From Phoronis australis (taxonomy: Eukaryota; Phoronida; Phoronidae): DNA of 64,000 nt. Made by a program: the position numbers and the translations under genes. The notes beneath the pieces were generated by a model. It was not told where the DNA came from. It saw only the letters and a list, made by a program, of their open reading frames with translations, and made no database searches. The DNA is taken from NCBI GenBank assembly GCA_002633005.1, contig NMRA01000450.1:1269-65268 (forward strand), written 5' to 3'. Positions 38,201 to 52,500 of this stretch are shown here, piece by piece; position 1 is the stretch's first letter, and each line of letters starts with the position of its first letter.

Positions 38201-40478
38201 TTTTTGTGTGTTTACCCGTTCAGAGCATTTTTGTAGATGTTTCTTTGATGTTGACTTCCTGACGATAAATTATGTTGGCCTTGTATTGGAAGTAGTATTA
38301 TTTAATCGCCTACAATGTTCCTGCAGCGTCATACTCCATATGTATACATCAATAATTCAAAATTCGCATATTTGATATAACACAGGCCTTTGGGATAGTG
38401 GACCCGGACACGAACATGCAACAGCAAACGATCTTTGCGCACGATCCCACGAATGATGATTTGATGGGCATTGTAAAATACAAGACGTTGTCCTTCTTTG
38501 ACATCAAGGAAATTAACATTCTTTATAGTTGCAACAGTGAGTATAAAATGTTCCCATTGTCGTTTCAAGTTTCGAATTCCACCGCATTATTGATCCTAGC
38601 TATAGTTCAGATAGCGTATTACCAAAATCGTCGCCGTTGCTTTATGTCGGTTGAAGGCCGCAGCTACAGGCGGAACGCTAATAATCTGGTTGTGAAGTCG
38701 TCTGTACTACAATGGGCCTAAACTGAAAGGTGACCAAGCTTGAGGCAAAATGTGTTGTACTACTGCATACATGGCACGCAACTTGTGAGTAGGAAATTGA
38801 TGCACTTAGCAGAGCTATTCGTCAATAAAACTATTATAAGTTTTTGGGTTAAGTCATTATTAGCCAATCATTACGTCCACGTTAATTCTGAAGTAGCACT
38901 GATACCCCGTAAAATGAAACAACTGATTGCCATTGTTACATTTTACGTCGCTAGGCATCTCCTAAAGTTTAACAAGTTGTTACATTATATGTTACTGTTA
39001 CAATTTACGTCGAATGCACATGCGAGAAATGTGCCGAAAGCGACGTCATATTTCATGAGTTTGTATGGTATTTGTGACACGGAGAAAAACGGTTCACACA
39101 CTTAACGCCTTCTTTCTCGGATTATTTCAATGAATTTCAATCAAATGTGCCAGCTCTTGTTTATAGATGTGTCCCTAAGTGCTTTCCACTGTTTTTTAAC
39201 ATGAGAAGTTTTTTGGTATAGTATAAGATGTACCCCGTAGAGTTTCAACTCCAGACGAAGGGATTTTCTAGGATCAGACAAAAAGTTTCTATTCTTAAAG
39301 CGCTGTTTCAATCTTTTGTTGGCGCTCACAGGTCATAAACTAATTGTGTAACCGGTATTACAGTAAGCACAATTCCATTTGTAAGCACAACGAGAAACAA
39401 TGACATCGTATTTTGGTTAATGTTTATCACATTTCTTCGGAAAAAACGACAATAACAAAGTTTTCAAGCATAATTAAATTTTGAAAGACAATTTGATAAA
39501 AAAACTCGTTTTAGTCCACGATAATTTGACTTATTTCAGACAGTATGTTATTGCCTTGAAGTCATCGCTAATGCTCCGCACAAAAGAAGCAAGACCTAAG
39601 TTTCTGATCCCGACAGTTTCTGCCAACCTACGTGTACCACCTTACTTACACGTGGTTGTAGGCACATAACGGAATTTGGTATAATAACCCTTTTACTACA
39701 TCGCATAAAAAGCACACATTAAACATCGCTGACTTCGACGTTGGCAGTTTTTGTTCCATACAACCCAATCACAATAAAACCTACTTCAAATCACTCAGTT
39801 ATATTACTGTGTTCTTCTTAGAATATCGGGACCCGTTCCACATAAAATTGTTTCGTGTTTCGTATGTCTATTACCAACTATTCTAATGATCCGGTGACCA
39901 CAATCATAGCCAACTAGTCGCTAGTTCTCGAAAAATGCCTGCCCTCAGAGTTCAACATAACGCTATTTTTTAATTTCCACATCATTGTGGAACGATCCCC
40001 AGTTCTTTGAAAAGGAAAGTTTTCAACAAGAGACAAAAATGATAACAAGGTGGATATCCTCAAATTTAGATGTAAGTTGCAAGTAAAAGATAACAACCTG
40101 AATTCAGTTATTCGCGGCAACTGAACTACAGAAACATATACTTAGTTGTATTTACAAACATTACCGTGCTTGCTGATAGTTCAGAAATAATCAATTTTTG
40201 AAGTTGGAGCACGTCTAAACAATATTCTAAATCCCAACCTACTCTGCATCCACAGCTGCCAAGACGTTTCTCCAATATCTTTAAGGCTGATCATGAGAAC
40301 CCCTTCAAAATCCCTTTGAATTAGCACTCGCTGTCCATTATAGATGTATAGGAAGTCCGGTGAAAATATCGAACCATAAATGAGATGATTTTAAAATCTT
40401 TGAGAACCATGACGTATTAGCACTTTGTTAAAACATGTATTGTGTGAGTTGCACTGTGTCATCGTTAAGTAAATTCAT

Positions 40479-40525
<47 letters not shown>

Positions 40526-43500
40526 GTAATGATGATAACGATACTGATGATGAGTGATTTGTAGTAAAAATAGTAATAGTAATAATAGTAATGTAATAGT
40601 AGTACAAATATAATGGGTAGCCAGCATTATGCCGTGTCAGCCAGGAGGGCATTCCTAGAAAAGAGTTTTTTGCAAAACAAAAATTACTCTGCAAAAAAGG
40701 TGCCATTTTCGACAAAATACTAAATAAAAGGGTGGCTTTCTGAATTTCAGGAGCAGGGGCGCATTCCAACAAACTGACTTAAATTCATTTTTGACTTAAG
40801 TCTAAGATTTGGCTCAACTTCCAAACTTTGAAACTTTCCCACCCACTATGATAGTCAAAATTAAGACAAAACTTAAGTTAAAAATTTATGTCAAACTTAA
40901 GATCTCTTTCTTGAAACAAATTTGAGATAATTTTAAGTTTTGTTTTGAAATTGACGGAAATTTAAGATTTGTCTTAGCTATGTCAGTTTTCGGAACGGGA
41001 CTCAGAATTGTGCAAAAAAGTGAATATTTACAAAATTAGTCTCTAAATGGGTCCCTTTTTGTCCGAACCACTNCCGTTCCTCCGGCGCACCATTACATCA
41101 CTGCATTCCCAAAGTTTGTAGTATGTGCGGAATCGCAATTTTTTTTTCTGTCAATAACAATCACACTTCAATTTGATTGGCCATCCAGAACAAGAAGGAC
41201 AAAAAAAATGTTCACACAGAAACAACACAACTGTAACCAGTTCAAACAATAAAGTTTTGATTTACATCAAAATATATTTATTTCAAAATATCACATTGAC
41301 GCAGTAAAATCACAACGTGACACTAAAAGGGAAATGTCTAGCTGGTACAAATTACTGGGACATGCACTCCACTTCAGCAAAAGTCAGATTTCAACCAACT
41401 CTAATTTAATCCTTCAATTCAGTTGGATCCGACATTTACTGACATACAATTATGTTACTAGTACATTTGTATTGACAACACCCCGCCATAAAATAAATAT
41501 GACAAAACTCAATGGTTGTAAACTCTATCTGCCCTGTCCTACACACCCAGGCATTAATACACTGTAAGTATAAGAAGACCATAAGCAGGACAGAATATAA
41601 AAATGATGGTTTTCCTCAAGTAAGACAGTTGCAGATTTTGATAGCTTGCCAGGCTACATAACATTTGTCCCATCTCTTGAAATCTACAACCCCTTTACCG
41701 TCCCAATATGACATTGTGGGGTGTAGCATTCTTGGGGTATCCCTTCCTTCGATCCGGCCCTATTCATGACAACTTGGCTATATTAATAAATCTTCGAATT
41801 TGTGTGCACTCTGTTAAAATGTACAGCTATTAATCTTGTTTGTTCGTTGCTATAAAACAACAGATATCTTGGAGAGATTAAGGTCATTAAACCCTTAAAA
41901 CCTATTTTTAACGGTAACACCTGAAAATTTGGTTCCTACAGTATGTTAAGAGCATCCCTCTGAGCCCACTAGTGCTATAAATTGTCAAATGTAACGAACT
42001 GTTAGGCGGATTGGCTTGCTTCTGTCTTGGTCATCGCGAGAATCACATTTTAATTCAGACAGATGCGAATAACACCCGCACGCAATGGTGTTGTATTCAG
42101 ACCCTTATTCAATACAACCTTTTGTTTTTTGTGCTGGGATCTTGCAGTGACGCAACATGGCACGAACAGGCAGCTTCACTTACCATTTGACGGGCTTACA
42201 TTTGCGTAATTGAGATCGCATTTTCATATTTTACTAAGGCATTGCTAGGACTATCTGGTTAGCCCAATATATCTAAAATAACAAAATTCCGTTGAAGTTA
42301 GGCTTTAAAGACATATCGGACTAAAAACGAAAGTCAAGTAAAAACCCATTGACTTAAGTGGGTGTTCTAGGTACCAAATGAAGTTGAACAATACTGTTTC
42401 TGCGATTGGATTCTCACCCAAAAATCAGTTTATTTCAGTTTCAATTTTTAAACCTCGAAAGACCAAAAATTATAACACTCAGTGCTCAAGTATGCAATAA
42501 TTTTCTTGGATGATTTTCTAAAAATCCTAATTTGCACTTTATGATCCTAACATTAAAGATATGAGATTTTACTTGAAATCCCGTGTTCTTACCAATATTG
42601 GTTCCTAAATACTACAAAGTACACACTCATCTCAACTAACATTGTTCATCACCAAGATGGCGGACCACTCCGCTCAACGAAAACCACGTGACTTCAACTT
42701 TATGTATATAGCTCATTGGCTCTCACCAATTTAATTAAAGCCCCCATGTGGTTGTTTCTGAGTTCTCTTTCGGATCCGTTTTGTGGCACATGACAACTAT
42801 ATGCAAAATGTGTCTAGTTATTGTTCCTTAAAAGAACTGTTAAACTTTCAAATATATTTAATATATGTTTACGGGAGTGTCACCACGCAGTAGCCACGTT
42901 GTTGATGAAGTAAAACCTGACTGATATTGCAAGTAAATTTAAAGCCTTGGTAGAACAAAAAAATCACCCAACCAATGTCACCATCATTGAATAGAATTGT
43001 CTAATCTGGAGTACATTCAATAACCCCTCTTACAACATTTTTAAAACCCACTGGCGAATGAGGGCACCGTGGTAAGCAACACAAATTTCCGAAAGAGCAC
43101 CTCCACCTTTTCCGAAAGAACCTTCCTGAGGCGTTTTGTGGACGCAGGGGGCTATTTGTGAAATCCGTGTAAATTTAGAAACTAACACTGGTTTTCCCAA
43201 CAAGAGGGAACATTTGTCCCCTCTAAGTTTTGATTCAATTTCAATTCCACATTGATGTCCCCCCAGCAGAGGCATAAACTTTCACAAACCCTTTCCCGCT
43301 TATAATGCAGTGATGTTTGTACGTTAATAAATGTGCAGCACTTCTATAACCAATATTCAACTGATTTGGTACTTGTCATGTTTCCTAAAGGATTGTTCAA
43401 GGCACTATGCACAAAATAATGACGAGCTGTGTGTGTTTTCTCTGCATCCTTTTTACACATAAACCCAGAACTAACGACACCAATTAGGCTAGTAAACTCA

Positions 43501-46500
43501 CGCGGCTTTAAAATAAGGAATTCAATAATACAGTCATAAAGTTAACTGTAATGTCATCTTGCGCGGAGCCAGAGGCGTTTTGGAAGCGGAAACGAGACAT
43601 TGACTGTATACCGCTACCTGCACAATGCCAAGCTTTTCATGCACCAGTTCAGTGGCCAGTGTCCATTAAGTATTCTTGCTAATGCATTGAAAAGATCGTT
43701 TCCAACATTAATAAAGTTAAAGTTCTCATGTCTTCCCTTAACACTTTATTACAAAGCCAACATGCCCTACGTATTTTCAGAGCCAACTTCAAACATCTAG
43801 TAGGTTCCAAACTAAGTATTTAGATAATGTGGCCACGGACAGAAAATGTGACAATAAGTTGGAGTTGGACCCTGGGATTACAACCCTGGTCATAGTTTCT
43901 GAAGTAATATCCGCTAAATTTGAATCCTGTAGAATGGTACAGCTATTGGGGAAGTTGGCACGCTGACGTGCAAGCGAGCTCACGTACTGTAGATTAATGT
44001 TCAAGCAAACTGACGCATAAGGGAATGGTTAAGAATCTAGTACAATAAATAAACACTGTACACTGTGATTATGACTGTGCTTTATTTTTAGAACACTGCA
44101 ATCGGTTACCTCGCTGTACAGACGGTGGATTTGTAGACAAGACGTGCCAATGCCTGTGTCCAGATGGAAACAGAAACTGTCAAGTGGGCGGGCGTAAAGG
44201 AGAACGAGTGACAAGTACGTTTCTGTTGGAATACTGCGCCTGCAGACATTAAAATATCGGAGCGCATTTCGTAAACGCACCAAAAAACGTCTTCACCTAA
44301 AGAAAGAAGACACTGGAATATATCCGATAAAACGATCAATCGGTTCTGTAGGCAACATAATAATGATGTGCTCAAATTTTCTCGGAAAGTAGCCTTGATG
44401 GGTATATTCTTTGTTACTTCGTACTTTAACGCAAATGGGTTAAAACTATTTTTCAGAAATTTTTATTAAGTGTGTAAACCAAATAAATGTCTTGAGTTTT
44501 AAGCCACTATCATGAAACAGATCCTTGGCCCATTTTGTTCCGTATCCAGATGAGAAGTGACTTTCGTGAAGACTTGGAAAGGCTGACAGTTCGTTATTGC
44601 ATGAAATCATACTTGACCTGTCGGTACCGTTGTAAGTCCTTCTAAAGCCTAGAAATCACTTTTTAAAGCACGAGTAAGGAATTCGCTGTCTTGTTTACGC
44701 TAGTATGGTCTTAAACGATTTCGTATGGGTCGATTATTGGATAGTCATGTTGCCGACACGGTGCTATCATGGGCTACTTCATCAGAATTTATTGTAGTTT
44801 ATGCAATCCATTCACGCCATTAACCGGTAACCATTCAAAAAAGTGTAGTAATTCGACCGTAATCACACGAGGCGAACGATTTGTCCGAACAAACTTGCAA
44901 ATATTCGACGATCAGACGTGTCGTATTTGAGATTAGTATATTGAACAATCCCGTACCACAGTCAGATCGTGTAGAATGAGATACAGACGACTTCGGATGG
45001 ACAGAATGTCGATAAGATATGGCGCGGTATATATATATCCGAGGGTTTGGAAAGGGTTTAAATTATGATCCGCCTGAAATCCAAAGCGTGCTCCCCACTC
45101 TTAAACGGAACGTACAATTTCAAATAATTGTTCAACGTTTCCAATGCATTAAGTCAAGATATGAGCATACCATAAACGCGACATAAGGTTTTATTTCATT
45201 TCGTTCTACAGATTGTAAAAATCGCTACAGGAATGAGATGGAATGTGAAAAATGGGCCAGAGAGAACCAATGCCAGATAAACCCAATATTCATGATACCA
45301 AATTGTATGAAGTCTTGCAAGAGATGCCACATCAACTACAAAGGTGACAGCGGCCGTGCCAAGGGTAAATATATTTTGTGTGGACATTATTCGACGTCTC
45401 ATTTCATTCTAGCAAAGACCACTTGTTTGTGAAATTTGACTTTTAATCGAGTTAAATCTAAGAAAACAACCAATAGGAGAGTGCATCTGTCTTCAGTTGT
45501 TGCAGCAATAATCATGGAAGGTAATAGTTTGTTGTAAACTTGCAAAAGACTTGTGAAATGTGGCAATGTCGCAGTGCTTGAACATGTCATTAATATTCAA
45601 ACAACATTATAATGAACATAACCACAACCAATATTTTCATCACTTACGACCAGATAGCTGTGATAAGATCTCTGGTGTGTCTTCTAATAACACTCTGCAT
45701 AATTTTCAGGCAGTTGTAGCAACCCATTAGGAGATGAAGAATGTCGGGACCTAGCCTATGCCTACTACTGTAACATCAACCCTGTCTACATGTTGGTCTA
45801 CTGCCCTCAGGCCTGCGGCTGGTGTGACAGAAAACTGCTCACTGGTGAGTCGCCGTGGTTATTTAGGAGGGCAATCCTATATTGTGGAACAAAGGGCCAA
45901 CAAACTGGCCGCAAACTGCTCTCCTTGACTTACGATTTCTGGATGGCGGATTGACTGAAACGAGTCTACTGCTGTATTTGCTCGAGAAGGGCCTACATAC
46001 AGTTGCTGTGTGAACCATAGGTTGAGCAAAAAAATCCAATATTCCAACAGGCTCCGTGTTTTGACGGACAGTGGTATCGAAAGTCCACTAGTCCCAATAC
46101 CGTTTAGCGAGAGATTGCATTCGCGTGTACAAATGGACTTTCCAATAGGTTTCTCCTCTCTTACGCACCAACCGATTCGAACGACCACTTGTCAGATCAA
46201 TCACTCCTTCAGAATCAAAGCAACAGTAAAATGCTAAAATCCGCCTTGCTTCTATACAACAACATGTTTTATTTGTAGGAAATGGTGGAAGAGGGAAAAT
46301 TTAGCCAGTACCAGCGCCTTTGCCAGATTTTCCATTTGCGGATACGCCTGGCCAGGGAATTTTTGTTATATCGCCCCTCCCCTCCCTCCCCACTTAAAAT
46401 GCAGTCTACGGTCGCTTCACGACGTTTTCATTTTCACATGTGCTTGGAAAACCCCCGAGAAAACTTTTTCAGATTCCCAGAGCAAATTGATTCATAGTTT

Positions 46501-49500
46501 AAGCTCCAAGAAGACAATGTTAGGGAATACGAAGCTGAGTCCCTAGTGCCCCGGATAATGGAGTAATCTGACGCTTCCCTCCCCGTTTTTTTGTTTTTAA
46601 AAGTTTATAAACTTTGATTAAAATCTTTACTCTTGGAGAGGAACAACTGATGGCAGCCAAGGCTACCCTATTGCTATATTTTATTTATAACCTATTTTCT
46701 TAACGGGTCACTCACGGAGGAGGCTGACATTATGGAATCACCTATCACTATATTTTTGAGGACGACATAGCTTTTCACAGTGGAGGTCATGTATTTGGGC
46801 AGCATGCCTCTCCTGTTAAATCCCCCCCCCCCTTAGAAGGGGGTCCTTTGTTGTATGGGCGGCCGCGCATGGTCAGGCATGTGGCTAAAACAACCAAAAC
46901 GTGAAATTATTATAAATACAAATCAAAAAATAGAATAAATAAATAGAATTGACTGTAACTGAAAGACAGGATAACTTGAAAAGCACTATTTGTACATGAC
47001 TACACAAAAGCAATACTGCCGAGGGCTTCGTAGCGATAATAACGCGTAATTTTTATAAATAATTCTAAGAGTAACACTTCTTTTGTCGATGGTCACATGT
47101 GTTAGGAAAGCAATTATGAAGAGAAAAACATTTTTTTTTGTTTATAAGGTATTCAGGAGTGACCATGTGCAGTGTACATGTATTGCACATCAAGGAGGTT
47201 GATATGTTGTAATAGAGATTTCTTTATTGGAAACCATGAAGATGAAATCAGACAGACATCTCAAACAACTATGACGAAACACTACCACTACAACACCTCC
47301 AAGTCAATCGAATGAACCTGAATTTGTTTCTTTAAGTCTGTCAGATAGTCTTATGTTTGTCTGACAGTGTTCATCTCCTGTAGCAAATCTGGTATTTCTT
47401 CTTTTGGGCTTGACGTCTTTAACATCCGCACATGAAAGTTTTTTAAAGGTTCTGTATTTTCATGTTTGTCACTTGGTACGATATTAGCAAATTCTTCACC
47501 ATGATTAGTATGAACGGGTTCATCACCTGGTTCAGTATCTTCGTCACTGGTATAACGCGGACGTAACTGATCTATGTGACTGATACTGTTGCACGAGGAC
47601 AAACACATTTACTGAATGTTGTCCAGAAACTTTGACCACCACTGCCGGTACCCATCGAGGTTCCCTATTTCTTTTAGGCCCACAGTAAAACTCAGAGTAT
47701 TACGACCCAACTTTGTTCGAAAAAGTAAACGAGAAACTGATGCACTTCCTTTCTTATAGTGTGACTTTCTGGTCTGTAATGACTGTTTGCCTCAAGCGGC
47801 ACGAACAGGAGAAGGTAATAAAGCATCTAGCTTACAGCGTATTTGGCGACAATTAAGAAGGTCACTCGGCGTCCGTACCGTATAAGAAACTCTTGTAAAG
47901 GTCTCCTCGGCTGCAATGGCGATTTTCCCAAAGCTTGTTTAAAAGACTGAACAAGTCTCTCGCCAACTACGTTAGTAACAGGATGATATGGCGCCCCTGT
48001 AAGATGGATGATTCCACACTCGCGACACCATACTTGAAAGTCTTCTGAAATGAATGACGTTGCATCGCCAGTCACTATTGTATGTGGATGACCAAAACGA
48101 GCAAAAATTTGCTCTAAAAGGTCTGTGGTTGCTTCAGTTCATACACTGTACTGACGATGCATGATGAATACAAGGATACTGGCTGTAGGCGTCTACGAGT
48201 ACTAATTAATTTGACCAAAGAAAATGAACTGCATGATCCAGATTAAGACGACTCCATGGCTTCTCTGGAAGCATCCACGGTTAAACAACAGTTTTGAATG
48301 GCTTATTTTGGTTTTCAGAACGTAACGTACATCGTCTTACTAGATCCTCAATGTCACCGTCAATGTGAGACCAAAATGAAACTGTTCGAGTTGTTTCATT
48401 CTCTGCATCCCAAAATATCCTATATGAAATAATGCTGCTCCTTGTTTCCGAATTTAAAAGGTACACCTAATCGAACCTAGTAGAACAAGCATCCATTTTC
48501 AGTGGAGAGATTTAATGTAACTTCTTGAAATATCGCTCTTCGTCCGACTCTGAATCTTTCGGCCAACCTTATTTAATGTAACGAATACCATTGAAATTAC
48601 AGAATCCTTCTGTGATCTTTCATGACTAAATTTGGATTAACAAGGTATAACTGAAGACTCATCTGTTTTATTAAACACGCCACACTCACATCTGCTTGCT
48701 CCTATTCACCATCAAAACCGATGTCTTGCCCGCATTTCCAGGGTCCGAATTTCCCTTGTATTCTATAGTTTAATCTTACTGGTTTAAGTAGAGACCATCT
48801 GGCCAATCTGTTAGCAGCCATTGCTGGCACTCTTTTCGTAGGACCAAACAAGGTATTTAAAGGCTAATGATCTGTGAGAAATGTGAAACGTCTTCCACAG
48901 AAAAATTGGTGAAACTGTTTAAGCGCAAAGATGATTGCTAAAGCTTCCTGGTGAATTTGGCTGTATTTGTATTGAGTGTTCGTTAGAGACTTACAAGCGT
49001 TCGAAATTGGACGTTCACTGCCATCCACGTAACGGTGAGAAAGAACTACACCTATTCCTACATCTGAGGTATAGCATGAAATTCCAATGTTTACATTAGA
49101 ATCCAAATGAACTAACACAGCATCAGAGCAAAGAGCTTTTTTCAAATTTTGGAAAACAGCATGGTCATCTTTTCCCCATCTTCATGAAATATTCTTTCGT
49201 GTTAGCTAATTTAATGGTTCTGAAAGAGTGATAAGGTTTTTAATAAACTTTCCGTAGAATTGCAACAAACCAGGAAAAGAGCGTAGACTTGCCACATCGT
49301 AAGGTGGTGGCATCTTAAGAACTAAATCAACCTTTGAACCTTTTGATATACCCTTTTGTGTCAGTGAATGCCGGAGGTATTTGACTGTTGTTTGTGCAAC
49401 TTTTTTCTTTACGGCATCGCATTTCTTTGTCTTGTAATCTTTGCATTAAGGCAGGAATTTTGCTTAGGTATTCAGTAGCATTCTCACCACTGACTAAAAT

Positions 49501-52500
49501 GCAATCAAGGTAAACTACAACACCTCGAAGATCACCTGTTAACTTTTTCATTATTTCTTGAAAATACCCTGGAGCAGAACTAATGCCAAAAGGTAGGCGT
49601 TGTTGTAGAAGAACCCCTTGATGAGTAGATAGCTCTTGTCGTCTTTGACTTTCAGTAGATTATTTAATCCGGTTATATGCATCAGCCAAATCAATTTTTG
49701 TAAAGAAATGTTTACCACTCAGTTTCGTCATTAGGTCTTCAGGTAGAGATATCGGATGACGATGTGTTCCAAGTGTGAATTTACAGTAACAAAATAATCA
49801 CCACAAACACGCCATTTCCGTTTTCGTTGTCTAGGCAAAAGTTATTTCTGTACGGGAAAAACTGGTGTACCATAGTCTCTGAATTGAGATTTCGTCACGC
49901 TTGATATCTGCTTTATACGCATGATTTAAATCCTCAAGCAATGCATGTGGTATAATACGAGGCTTGCAATACTTTGGCTCGGCGTTCGACTTGAATTAAA
50001 CTTCTAGTTCAAAATCCTTCAGACAACCGAGTTCTGTCTTAATTGCATCAGGACATTCTTTACAAAGTTCTTCGCATCCTTTTTGGAGGCTTATATCTAC
50101 TTCTGTTCGCGAGTGAAAGACATTCACTTTCTCTCAAAGTGAAGTAACGTCTATCTTGAGTTGGCGTAACCCTGTGCCCGGTTGAATGAAACAATCCCAA
50201 ATAGGGACTCAACTCAGGTCGTAAATCTACTGCGTATTTGCAAGCTTGTGAAAACACTAATTTTCCTATCTTATGTTTTTTTGAGAATCATCGATGTGCC
50301 AATTTTTGGCTTTGATATAAATCGAATGTGAAATATAGATTGAAATCTCAATGTTACTGAAAATAAGTAGGGAACTTTAAATGCAACGCCCCCAATTTAA
50401 GGACTAAGTCCCTAACTAACTGCTTTGATTGAATTAAGGCCTCACTTTTTAGTTATAATATTAGAAAATGTTATTAGTCAAATAAGAGCTCACAATAAAG
50501 ATAGAACTATACAAAAATATTACATCTGTGCGTAAAGAATGAAAAAATATGAAAAAGATTTAGGGAACTTAGTTGAGTCCTTATTTGGGACTGTTTCATG
50601 CAACCCGACACTGAACTGCCTACTAGATTTAAAACATTTTGACTGACAAGCATATGCAATGTGTTTTTTACGCTGACCGTCCACGCAAACTTCAGCCTTG
50701 AATATTCCTATGATTGGAAGTAGCTGGCTATTCGCTGCAAAATATATTCTGTGACTAGCGTTAAGTTTTGGTTTCCCTAAATTTGCCCAAGTCTTCTTGG
50801 AAATGAAATTATCAGGCGATCCCGTGTCAACATCGAACAACAAATGTCTACCATTTATTCGCAATAGTATTTGAATAGGATCGCCATCCTTTATGTTGTT
50901 ACCTTATCCAATTTGTTCTGCAGAAATGGTACAACTAAAGGTTGGCGTGCTTTTCCCTTTTGCCAAACAAGACAGCTTTAATGCGTCCCTTCTTATGACA
51001 GAAGTGGCATTCAACTTTCTTGAAACGGCAATCTTATATCCCACAAGGGAACATAATATTCTCTTTGGAAAATCATACCTTTCTGTGCTTTGGTTTGCCT
51101 ATTGTCTTCCTTCCTTTGTAATTTATAAGTATTTGATCTCCGTAAATCATTTCTTTTGCCGCCGTGGATGCCTCTTCAAGTTTCATAGTCACTTTAACTG
51201 CTTTTGCGAAGGAAAGTTGATCATCTTTAATTATGAACAATGGTTTCAGAACTCCTTCATGAATAATTGAGCAATAGGCAGATAAATCTTGTTCTCGATG
51301 CTTCATCGTGTGGATCTTTGTTGGACAAGAAATCACAGTTCGTCGCAATTTGTCGGGTCCTAGCCGCTAGCTCTTGAACACTCTCACCAAGTTTACGTTT
51401 AGTTTCATTGCAGAATTTGAATTGTTCCCTAACAATAAAACGTTTTTCGTCGAATTGTTCTGACATAAATTGCAAAGTTTCATAGACACTCAACTGCTTA
51501 ATTTCCTTCGAAGGACTCAATTGTTTTGCTAAGGTACGTAGCTGCTTGTAAACAGAAGATTACTGGTTTGTCAGAAGAAATTGAGCCAATCTTTCATGTG
51601 GAATTGAATTGGCTAATACGTAACTTTGAAACCTAGCCCAATAGTCTTTCCACAGCTTGGCATTAGAATCAAATTCTCTAACCTTTGGAATTGGGACTGA
51701 TTGATTGTTCCATTCCTGTTGTGAAATCTTTGTGCTATGGCTTCCAGCTGTCTGTTAGTGGCTTCTCTTTATTCCAAAACTTACTGTTGCATAAGGGCAC
51801 TGATTTCCGAGGTACATGTAGAACAATGACTGACTCGACACCTCTCACAGTCGGTTTATATGAAAAGAAATTGGTGCGAAATTCTTGCCTCCCAAAACGT
51901 CATCTTCCGTGGAAGAGGACGATTTATCAATTCAGTTGCGAAAAGTTGTAACTAAGTAAAAAAATGTCTGGGATAACCAATTAACCTTATTTATGCTAAA
52001 ATGAGATGAAAAAGGTTGCCTTCCCCTTTAAGTTCATAGCTTTCCTTACCTTAGCTATAATGTGAAATTAATGTCACGTGTCGTGGCTACAAACTCCAAG
52101 TAAAATCAGTATTTTTCTAGTTAAAGTATATTTCATGTGACGTTTCAAATGGTTCTCGGTTTTTTCAAACAGTGGCGACCACCGCCCTAATCGGTGTTCT
52201 GGGATAGGCATATTTGAACTTTCGTATGCACTTTGGAGAAGGAGGCATGTAGTATAGACTGGCCAAACATTCATCAGCTTACGTCAAAATGTAACGAAAC
52301 ATTGATTTCTTAAAGCGAGAGATTTTGGAGTATGCATTTGATGATAATTTGAATGGCATGAGTAACGTGAACAGAAAGTCAGCATGTTTCAGTAAGTACC
52401 TGAAAACTATAGAAATTAACTAATTGATCTAGTAATACTTTTCTGAGAGTAGAAACGTTTTTGAATATTGAAAGTGTCAACTTGAAACAACCTCTAACAT

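Larger units (their letters stand above)
47351..51660 (-). pseudogene. Ty3/Gypsy retrotransposon, minus strand, decayed
   Basis: Order on the minus strand is Gag, protease, reverse transcriptase, RNase H, integrase, the canonical Ty3/Gypsy order. Gag-like helix-rich frames cover 51520-51073; the protease frame 50864-50520 has the DTGS active site; the RT frame near 49551-49327 has YLDC in place of the YxDD motif; RNase H lies at 49145-48864; integrase at 48270-47827. Stops and frameshifts separate nearly all of them, and the RT catalytic Asp pair is damaged, so it cannot move on its own. It lies antisense in intron 10 of gene 2. No flanking LTR pair was found; the 5' side is cut by an element end at 51815-52035. 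Confidence 0.85.

Noticed and set aside
40428-40772. 114-codon minus-strand frame with Leu/Ser runs
   Set aside because: It is a translated trinucleotide microsatellite plus a dispersed repeat.
45877-46188. 103-codon minus-strand frame right after exon 10
   Set aside because: No domain or splice signals; it lies in an intron of the opposite-strand gene.
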